Source: an uncultured Chitinophagaceae bacterium
GTDB lineage: Bacteria > Bacteroidota > Bacteroidia > Chitinophagales > Chitinophagaceae
Direction: 5' to 3'
DNA length: 20,753 bases
NCBI GenBank assembly: GCA_937919945.1
Contig: CALESY010000139.1
Coordinates: forward strand, 1-20,753
The notes beneath the pieces were generated by a model, which did no database searches, was not told the DNA's origin, and worked only from the letters and a program-made list of their open reading frames with translations. Below, one piece after another: positions 15,524-20,753 of the stretch (positions within the stretch are counted from its first letter, which is position 1; each line of letters starts with the position of its first letter). The position numbers were made by a program, and so were the translations under genes.

Positions 15524-16270
15524 TTAAGTACTCATTGCCCCGCAAGCGTTTATCACCTGCCCGCTCACGTAGCTGCTCATATCGCTGGCAAGGAACAGGG
15601 CCACGTTGGCTATCTCTTCGGGCTTGCCGAAGCGTGCCATAGGTATCTGCTGAAACCATTTTTCAGCCCCGCCGTCTTGCAGGTAGTGTGTCATGTCTGT
15701 TTCTATAAAGCCCGGTGCTATGGCATTGCAACGTATGTTGCGGCTGCCCAGCTCTTGCGCTATGCTTTTAGTAAACCCTATGATACCCGCTTTAGATGCC
15801 GCATAACTGCTCTGCCCGCCATTACCCTCTACACCCACTATGCTGCTCATATTGATGATGCTGCCCGTGCGTGCTTTCATCATGGGCTTTATTACCTGGC
15901 GGGTGAGGTTGTAAACAGATTTCAGGTTGGCTTGTATCACATCGTCCCACTGTTCGGGGGTGAGGCGTAGCAGCAGGTTGTCTTTAGAGATGCCCGCGTT
16001 GTTAACACATATATCTATCGTACCGAAATCTTTCAATACATCATTGCCCAATTGTTCGGCTGCTGCATAGTCGCCCGCATTGCTTTTATAAGCTTTGGCA
16101 TTTACACCGTAGCTTTTCAGTTTTGCCTCTAATGCCTTCGCTTTCTCGTCGCTTGAAAGGTAGGTGAACGCCACATGTGCACCATGCTCGGCAAACTTAA
16201 CAGCAATAGCCTCGCCAATGCCACGGCTGGCACCCGTTACGAGGGCTACTTTGTTTTCTAACAGTTTCAT
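15524..16270 (-). CDS. fabG: 3-oxoacyl-[acyl-carrier-protein] reductase
   Basis: A 248-residue short-chain dehydrogenase that reduces 3-oxoacyl-ACP with NADPH in fatty acid elongation. The Rossmann cofactor motif TGASRGIG (12-19), the NNAG motif (90-93), Asn115, and the catalytic Ser143, Tyr156 and Lys160 (YAASK) are in place, followed by NAIAPGFIETDMT. The sequence is closest in wording to FabG rather than to other short-chain reductases, and fabH lies next to it, which supports the assignment. The start is ATG 16270. Upstream there is only a one-mismatch -7-like element at about 16295-16302. The gene is divergent from an acyltransferase gene. Confidence 0.93.
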   Translation of the reverse strand: MKLLENKVALVTGASRGIGEAIAVKFAEHGAHVAFTYLSSDEKAKALEAKLKSYGVNAKAYKSNAGDYAAAEQLGNDVLKDFGTIDICVNNAGISKDNLLLRLTPEQWDDVIQANLKSVYNLTRQVIKPMMKARTGSIINMSSIVGVEGNGGQSSYAASKAGIIGFTKSIAQELGSRNIRCNAIAPGFIETDMTHYLQDGGAEKWFQQIPMARFGKPEEIANVALFLASDMSSYVSGQVINACGAMST

Positions 16271-16407
16271 CAGAAAGTAGTGGATTTGTAAGGGCTAAAG
16301 TAATAAAATATAGTTGATTGAAAGAAAGCCACCCTGCATTTGTACATATATAGCCTGCAGGGAGATGTATCCCATACTAACTACTAATAATGAATTATTA
16401 ATACATA

Positions 16408-16438
16408 TTGAATAATAAAATAACTATGAGTACATTCG
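16408..16438 (+). promoter_or_regulatory. Candidate promoter for the acyltransferase gene
   Basis: TTG at 16408-16410, a 20-base spacer and TACATTCG at 16431-16438, one mismatch from TAnnTTTG. It would give a leader of roughly 25 bases before ATG 16469. Confidence 0.35.
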
Positions 16439-16468
16439 TTACAGGTTCATCATAACAAAAACAAACGG

Positions 16469-17623
16469 ATGCCCGCCAATACAGAGGGGTTTAAAATAAA
16501 CTGGCGTATCATTAACGCACTGCGTGGCATTGCCGCTTTGGGCGTAGTATTGAACCACTCCAGAGGCTGGCTCTTTACCAACGATGCTATATATGCTGCG
16601 CAAGTACATGACAAAGCCGACTGGGTATTGTGGGAACGGCTGATGATGTATTGTATGCAGATGACCAGCCTCGGGGCAGAGTTCGTCATCATGTTCTTTC
16701 TGCTATCGGGGTTTTCGATAGCGCATAGTGTGAAGCACAGTAACGGTGTGTGGGGTTTTCTTAAACGCAGGGCTATACGCCTGTACCCTACCTATATAGC
16801 CGGGCTGCTATGGGCATTCGTGGTTTTTAACTTAGCAAGGCTGTTTGTGCCGCAGGCTTTTTACGAATGGCTGGATGGAGAGGCTCCATTAATGGTGCAT
16901 TATCGCTTGTTTACTGAGGCTGTTAATGTGTGGCAATCGCTGGTATATATATACTCACATCAGCGCCACTACCTGACACACCAATACTGGTCGCTGCCGC
17001 TGGAGGTTATATTTTATCTGCTTGCCCCGTGGCTGATAAAGTATTGGCGAGCATGGGTTGTATTATCGTTGGTGGGTGTAGTAATTGGAGTTCGCCTGAC
17101 AGGCATTTATTTTCATGAGGAAGACCATTTCAGTTCGCTTCGGTTGTTTATATACGACTACAGTATTTTCTTTCTGATAGGTGTGCTGATGTACAATCAT
17201 CGCGAGCGTTTGGTACAATTATTCCCTGTGGGTAAGTGGGTGTTTTATATCATCACCCTTGTAGCGTTTGTTGTGTTTGTATGGGTAAAGGGGCATATGT
17301 TTCATGAGGTGTCTAATAAGGTGACGGCTATCATATCTGTCATGTTTACAGCATGGCTTTTGTTTGGTGCTATGCGCCACGGGGTAGTAATAGGCTGGCT
17401 CGATAAAATAGGGCATTACAGCTATACACTCTACGTAACACATCTTGCCAGCATCTTCAGTATAAAAATCATCAGCTACCATATGGGTTGGGGTTTTTAC
17501 CACATCAACAATCTCTTTGTATGGTTGGCTGGTGTAGCGGCATCTGTAGGCATTGCCTATCTGCTATACCTGATAGCCGAACGCCCCAGCATACACCGTC
17601 TGCAGAAAATGCGGACGGGGTGA
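16469..17623 (+). CDS. Acyltransferase family 3 (OafA-like) membrane protein
   Basis: A 384-residue multi-pass membrane protein of the acyltransferase 3 family, which transfers O-acyl groups (often acetyl) to surface sugars, peptidoglycan or other acceptors. The N-terminal signature has Arg19 and His30 (RGIAALGVVLNH), the family's R-x10-H arrangement. The next segments contain FFLLSGFSIAHS, a cytoplasmic LKRRAIRLYPTY and YWSLPLEVIFYLLAPWL, all typical of the family. About ten hydrophobic segments are visible, and there is no C-terminal SGNH domain. No glycan biosynthesis genes are next to it, so the acceptor is unknown. The start is ATG 16469; the gene is divergent from fabG and convergent with a secreted-protein gene. 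Confidence 0.88.
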   Translation: MPANTEGFKINWRIINALRGIAALGVVLNHSRGWLFTNDAIYAAQVHDKADWVLWERLMMYCMQMTSLGAEFVIMFFLLSGFSIAHSVKHSNGVWGFLKRRAIRLYPTYIAGLLWAFVVFNLARLFVPQAFYEWLDGEAPLMVHYRLFTEAVNVWQSLVYIYSHQRHYLTHQYWSLPLEVIFYLLAPWLIKYWRAWVVLSLVGVVIGVRLTGIYFHEEDHFSSLRLFIYDYSIFFLIGVLMYNHRERLVQLFPVGKWVFYIITLVAFVVFVWVKGHMFHEVSNKVTAIISVMFTAWLLFGAMRHGVVIGWLDKIGHYSYTLYVTHLASIFSIKIISYHMGWGFYHINNLFVWLAGVAASVGIAYLLYLIAERPSIHRLQKMRTG

Positions 17624-17675
17624 TGAGCAGGGTAGCACTATAGTGTAACGAGTTAATTGATTAAGAATCGATATG

Positions 17676-18314
17676 CTATGATGTAGTTCTGCTGAACCTG
17701 TATGCACCCTTGCCTGTGCGCAGGCCATCAATAGCATTTAGCTTAGCTACATATTTTTCGGCAGTTGCACCTTTCAGTTTTTTGCCGTTTATACGTATGG
17801 TATTGCCTTTCCATACCATGCGTATGTTGTTGGCATCTGTTACTACACCATCTGCCGCCATTTCATCAATAACCTGCCAATAACGGTCAGAGGTTGCTTG
17901 TTGTTTTTCTCTGGCTGCTTTGTATTGCAATGCTTTTCTATAGCCGCCATTCTCATCAACTAAATCTTTTACAGAAAGTTTATTGGCAGTAGAAGAAATA
18001 CTGGCATTGGGCTGTCCGTTCTTTGCCAATATTGCCTTCATCTTTTCTGCATACTGTGTGTTATAAGGCTCGGGCAATGCTTTGTTATTGATCGTAAATA
18101 CCCCATTGGAATACTTATATGAATAGCCTTTGCCAGGTTGCATGAAACCATCGCGCAAAGCATCTGCCAGTATGTAGTAGGTATTGCCTGCAGCATACAT
18201 CTCGTTGCTGATGTTGGTTAAAGTAGCCGTATCGGGCTTGTTGCCTGCGTAGCTGCAAAGCGGCAGCATTAAAACAATGAGCAGGCTTTTGAAAATACGT
18301 GTTACAGGTATCAT
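17676..18314 (-). CDS. Secreted protein with two copies of a short DG...INxKxL motif, function unknown
   Basis: A 212-residue protein with a signal peptide (MIPVTRIFKSLLIVLMLPLCSYA|GNK). The ATG at 18314 is chosen because the longer TTG start at 18335 would lie within the -7 promoter element. Two halves resemble each other: about 46-97 (YYILADALRDG, then NGVFTINNKALPEPYNTQYAEKMKAI) and about 145-194 (YWQVIDEMAADG, then GNTIRINGKKLKGATAEKYVAKLNAI). They are joined by a charged Lys/Gln-rich linker. I recall the same short motif (aspartate-glycine turn, strand, INGK, helix) in periplasmic parts of BlaR1/M56-type and other Bacteroidota proteins, but not a function. There is no lipobox, so it is likely periplasmic or secreted. 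It converges with the acyltransferase gene. Confidence 0.7.
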   Translation of the reverse strand: MIPVTRIFKSLLIVLMLPLCSYAGNKPDTATLTNISNEMYAAGNTYYILADALRDGFMQPGKGYSYKYSNGVFTINNKALPEPYNTQYAEKMKAILAKNGQPNASISSTANKLSVKDLVDENGGYRKALQYKAAREKQQATSDRYWQVIDEMAADGVVTDANNIRMVWKGNTIRINGKKLKGATAEKYVAKLNAIDGLRTGKGAYRFSRTTS

Positions 18315-18332
18315 AGTTGTTGAGTGTTTGTG

Positions 18333-18340
18333 CAAATATA
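18333..18340 (-). promoter_or_regulatory. -7 promoter element for the 212-residue secreted protein
   Basis: Minus strand TATATTTG, exact TAnnTTTG, 18 bases before ATG 18314. It overlaps the alternative TTG start at 18335, which argues against that start. Confidence 0.5.
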
Positions 18341-18357
18341 AGGAAAAGATGGTATGC

Positions 18358-18390
18358 TTGTAGGTTTTAAAATGTTAGTCTATATATTTG
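18358..18390 (+). promoter_or_regulatory. Promoter for the 148-residue secreted protein
   Basis: TTG at 18358-18360, a 22-base spacer and TATATTTG at 18383-18390, an exact TAnnTTTG match, giving a leader of about 30 bases before ATG 18429. It is divergent from the element at 18333-18340. Confidence 0.55.
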
Positions 18391-18428
18391 GTGTTATTAT
18401 CCTTAAACTTAAAAACTTACAAAACCTT

Positions 18429-18875
18429 ATGAAGTACATTGTTCTTGTATTGTTGTTATTATCTGTATCTGCCTCTTATTCTCAAACAGCAGACCAGTCT
18501 TTTAACCTTACAGCCTCTTACACACAAACCAACCCAAAACAATCAGCCATTTCTTTTGCATCTGTACCACCACCAGACAGGTATGGACGCAGAAGCAACG
18601 TTACTTTCCTGAACGTTACTGCACAGGTTTTAGGTGGCATAGGTGGTGCATTGGTTGGCTGGCAGTTAGGTACATATATAGGTGGTGGCGAGCCAAACTG
18701 GACATTGGCCGCAGTAGGTGGTGGACTGATAGCAGTAGCCATACCACTTGAAATAATTGATAAAAACAGGGGCAATGGCAGGGGTTACCGTGCGCAGGCA
18801 GAAAAGCCAACGGGGCAGTACAATATTTGCCTTGTAAGCAACAGGCAAGGTGTAGGCATAGCTGTTAATTTATAG
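18429..18875 (+). CDS. Small secreted glycine-rich hydrophobic protein, function unknown
   Basis: A 148-residue protein starting MKYIVLVLLLLSVSASYSQ, a clear signal peptide. I chose ATG 18429 over an in-frame ATG at 18354 because the latter lies upstream of the promoter and would bury the signal peptide. The mature part has two Gly-rich hydrophobic stretches (about VTAQVLGGIGGALVGWQLG and LAAVGGGLIAVAIPLEI) separated by TYIGGGEPNW. This GGEPNW arrangement is familiar from small Bacteroidota envelope proteins of unknown role, and the two segments could form a membrane hairpin. The C-terminal end (NICLVSNRQGVGIAVNL) looks like a final beta strand. It converges on another secreted-protein gene with 10 bases between. 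Confidence 0.7.
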   Translation: MKYIVLVLLLLSVSASYSQTADQSFNLTASYTQTNPKQSAISFASVPPPDRYGRRSNVTFLNVTAQVLGGIGGALVGWQLGTYIGGGEPNWTLAAVGGGLIAVAIPLEIIDKNRGNGRGYRAQAEKPTGQYNICLVSNRQGVGIAVNL

Positions 18876-18885
18876 CATTACCGCT

Positions 18886-19617
18886 TTAATTGTAGTATAT
18901 GCGCCTGTACAATACCCTGTACAGGCGTTTGTCTATATAATGATTGCGCTTGGTGTAGTTGCCCCTGTCATCCATTGTATAAGTATAGGTATGTATGGCG
19001 GTGAGGGTATCGTTTACATAGTGTTTTTCCTCTACCGGCAAGTTGTGCGGGCCATATGTGTATGTAATATATAAGGGCGTTTCGTTAAAACCCGTACGCC
19101 ACATGGCAGTCAATATACCGTTATCATCATACTGGCGTATCTGCTTATCAACTATGTTGGGTGCTATCTGCATTATGATGGTATCAGTACGCGTAGCAGC
19201 ATCATAGCAGTTATGTACTATTAACGTATTGTTGCTATTTATATTATTATTCACTTTCCCCTCATCACAATACCTGTATGCATATACGGTGGGTACTTTA
19301 CTATCGCGAAAGTAAGAGTACCTGTACGCTGTTTTACCATCTGCATATATATACCAGTCATCGGTGTCCTGCTGTCCGTAGCTATACCGTGTAGTATGGA
19401 TGGTGTCGGCATGATGGTAGCGGGTAATGGTACTGTCAAGTTGTTTATAGGTGCTTTCATCCGCTTCGTTGCCCCTTGGCCATACCATCAGTGCTACCTG
19501 TACGATGGAGTCTGCAGTACCCCTTATAGTCTGGTTATGGTCAGTATAAGGCAAATGTGCGTTTGCCGCCAACGCCATAAGGAGGCAGCTATATACTAAC
19601 AGGTAACGGTGCATCAT
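18886..19617 (-). CDS. Secreted protein rich in Tyr, Thr and Asp, function unknown
   Basis: A 243-residue protein with a signal peptide (about 1-20, MALAANA|H). I do not recognise a named family. The mature part is rich in Tyr, Thr, Asp and Asn, with alternating patterns that suggest beta structure, such as YSYGQQDTDDWYIYADGKTAYRYSY and YTYTMDDRGNYTKRNHYIDKRLYR. The closing DDRGNYTKR strand resembles the short Y.YD..GN..K repeats of YD/RHS-like and other Bacteroidota surface proteins, which is only a resemblance. Adjacent ATG codons at 19617 and 19614 are both possible starts. No promoter element was found upstream. It is divergent from the DUF4373 gene. Confidence 0.65.
   Translation of the reverse strand: MMHRYLLVYSCLLMALAANAHLPYTDHNQTIRGTADSIVQVALMVWPRGNEADESTYKQLDSTITRYHHADTIHTTRYSYGQQDTDDWYIYADGKTAYRYSYFRDSKVPTVYAYRYCDEGKVNNNINSNNTLIVHNCYDAATRTDTIIMQIAPNIVDKQIRQYDDNGILTAMWRTGFNETPLYITYTYGPHNLPVEEKHYVNDTLTAIHTYTYTMDDRGNYTKRNHYIDKRLYRVLYRRIYYN
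18902..18931 (+). terminator. Possible terminator after the 148-residue gene, inside the convergent gene
   Basis: A 9-bp perfect stem (18902-18910 with 18919-18927) with an 8-base loop, followed by TTTGTC. It lies in the 3' end of the minus-strand gene, where the repeated RLYRVLYRR residues also explain the inverted repeat, so its function is uncertain. Confidence 0.35.
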
Positions 19618-19655
19618 GCTACGAATATATGGTAAGTTACAGATTTATAAAAACA

Positions 19656-19687
19656 TTGCTTATTATACATTAATTGTTGTATTTTTG
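19656..19687 (+). promoter_or_regulatory. Promoter for the DUF4373 gene
   Basis: TTG at 19656-19658, a 21-base spacer and TATTTTTG at 19680-19687, an exact TAnnTTTG match. This is the best two-part Bacteroidota promoter in the window, 39 bases before ATG 19727. Confidence 0.6.
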
Positions 19688-19726
19688 TACTAATAAAAAA
19701 CATCTTTTACCTGAAAACTGTTACAC

Positions 19727-20494
19727 ATGAAAAAGAAGGATAACCACTGGTTTGCACATGACAAGAATGCTATGCATCAACCCGCGCTTATGTCGCTGAA
19801 AGCCGTATATGGTATGAAGGGCTACGGTATATGGTGGGCATTGATGGAAACGCTGCGCAGCACTGAAGGCTATCGCTATAACATCAAAGAAGAATTTGCC
19901 TACGTACACCTCTCCAAACTACTGGAAGAAATGACTGCCGAAGAGGTACGTGTTTTTATTGATGATTGCGTCCACCGCTTCAAACTGCTGAAACTGAAAA
20001 ACGGGTACATCTATCACGAAGAAATGACCGGACAACTACGTGCTTTGGATAGAAAAAGAAAGGAATTAAGCGACAAGGGCAAAAAAGCTGCTGCTATAAA
20101 GAAAACAAAGGCATTGACAGACAATGAGTTATCAACCACTGGTGAACCACTGGTAAACCAAACCTTAACCAAGGAGAGGAAAGAAGAGGAGAGTATAGAA
20201 GATAACACAACAGTAAAGGAAAGTACACCTGCTGACACAACGAAGGGTTTTGTTGTTGATGGTGGTAATTTTAAATCTGTAAATACAGGTACACATAACA
20301 CACAAGCCCTACACACCCAAGAAAAGCACTATACATTAGAACAACTCCTCGGGCGCAGCATGGCCGATATGGACTTCAATCTGGCGACAACGGGCGTAAA
20401 ACGCATAACGGAAACACAACTATACGATTGGCTCGTTGCCTTCAACAAATGGCTGCGCTATACTGCCGAAACACATAAGACGGATACTGAATAG
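19727..20494 (+). CDS. DUF4373 (Lin1244/Lin1753-like) protein, cut by an in-frame TAG
   Basis: The 255-residue product begins with the domain pattern KDNHWFAHDKNAMHQPALMSLKAVYGMKGYGIWWALMETLR, typical of the Lin1244/Lin1753-like N-terminal domain found in phage- and plasmid-linked proteins of Firmicutes and Bacteroidota, sometimes near replication genes. The middle (about 110-195) is charged and of low complexity, and a C-terminal part starts about YTLEQLLGRSMADMDFNL and leads into LYDWLVAFNKWLRY. The TAG at 20492 then interrupts the frame, which stays open for 67 more codons (see next entry). The truncation removes only the last part, so residual function cannot be excluded. No other phage genes are visible within the window; the right edge cuts off the context. 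Confidence 0.75.
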   Translation: MKKKDNHWFAHDKNAMHQPALMSLKAVYGMKGYGIWWALMETLRSTEGYRYNIKEEFAYVHLSKLLEEMTAEEVRVFIDDCVHRFKLLKLKNGYIYHEEMTGQLRALDRKRKELSDKGKKAAAIKKTKALTDNELSTTGEPLVNQTLTKERKEEESIEDNTTVKESTPADTTKGFVVDGGNFKSVNTGTHNTQALHTQEKHYTLEQLLGRSMADMDFNLATTGVKRITETQLYDWLVAFNKWLRYTAETHKTDTE

Positions 20495-20698
20495 CGTAAA
20501 CACTTCCGCAGCTGGCTGAGCTACCACGATACCGCTACCGAAAATCCGAAAACCTACAACCCCGCTGCCGATACCAAACCACTGCGTGGCAGGCGTGTAC
20601 TGCCCTCTCCACCACCACTAACACCCATAGATGAAGCCCTGCGCCTGCAACGCGAGGAAAACGAACGTGCCCTGCGCCGCTTGCGTAGTACTGGATAA
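20495..20698 (+). pseudogene. Open continuation of the DUF4373 frame after the TAG
   Basis: In phase with the preceding gene, 67 codons follow the TAG before TAA. They read RKHFRSWLSYHDTATENP and continue through PLRGRRVLPSPPPLTPIDEAL to a charged helix rich in Arg and Glu. The RKHFRSWL block reads as the natural continuation of the upstream C-terminal region, and the codon use looks coding. I infer a nonsense change, a sequencing error or read-through, not a separate gene, since no start codon precedes it. Confidence 0.65.
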
Positions 20699-20753
20699 AT
20701 TCACGATTATATTAGCGTTGCTTTCTCCTGCCGGAGCTTTAATATTATTTCCG

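Noticed and set aside
16332..16362. Inverted repeat CCCTGCA/TGCAGGG with a 17-base spacer in the fabG-acyltransferase gap, a possible operator.
   Set aside because: Only 7 bp per arm, single occurrence, and no regulator gene nearby; not enough to call a site.
16426..16455. A nine-codon open frame (ATG to TAA) just upstream of the acyltransferase gene, a possible leader peptide.
   Set aside because: It overlaps the candidate promoter element at 16431-16438 and would not be fully transcribed from it; short frames of this size occur often by chance.
20492..20494. Genome-wide reassignment of TAG as a sense codon.
   Set aside because: rbfA, the ABC permease, argS and the 148-residue gene all end at TAG exactly where their families end, so TAG is a stop here.
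1..20753. CRISPR arrays, tRNA or rRNA genes, insertion sequences, toxin-antitoxin or defence genes.
   Set aside because: No regularly spaced repeats, no cloverleaf-compatible arms in the gaps, no transposase motifs and no recognisable defence domains on either strand.

Overview
The window reads as chromosomal DNA of a Bacteroidota bacterium, most likely of the Chitinophagia. The evidence is a type IX secretion (Por) C-terminal tail, tandem Omp28-type lipoproteins, a TonB-dependent receptor, LspA and ZapA of Bacteroidota type, several upstream copies of the Bacteroidota -7 promoter element TAnnTTTG, and almost no Shine-Dalgarno sequences. The genus assignment is a guess; phylum is well supported.

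Layout. 1-1287 (+) is the 3' end of a large secreted Ig/PKD-repeat protein with a T9SS sorting tail; two hairpins (about 1322-1420) separate it from convergent zapA and lspA (-). 2515-7155 (-) is a probable co-directional locus, in transcription order: two paralogous Omp28-like thioredoxin-fold lipoproteins, a small membrane-anchored unknown with a TTG start, and a TonB-dependent receptor with heme-receptor-like motifs. 7259-8884 (+) holds rbfA abutting a LolC/LolE-type ABC permease, convergent with argS (-). argS and rpsO are divergent; rpsO is followed by a terminator-like hairpin and pnp, the classical rpsO-pnp pair. 13784-16270 (-) holds a DUF1905/OmdA protein, fabH and fabG. 16469-17623 (+) is a membrane acyltransferase. 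17676-19617 carries three small secreted proteins of unknown function, one built of two copies of a short motif. At the right edge a DUF4373 (Lin1244/Lin1753-like) gene is cut by an in-frame TAG; its reading frame continues for 67 codons.

Most of the window is housekeeping (translation, RNA decay, fatty-acid initiation and reduction, lipoprotein maturation, division). The parts worth a second look are the Omp28/Omp28/small membrane protein/TonB locus, with a 113-bp perfectly identical tract between the paralogs and a hairpin that could end one transcript or sit at the 5' end of the next; the duplicated-motif secreted protein; and the amber-interrupted DUF4373 gene. I found no CRISPR array, tRNA, rRNA, insertion sequence or obvious defence system. 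No gene-free stretch exceeds 300 bases.
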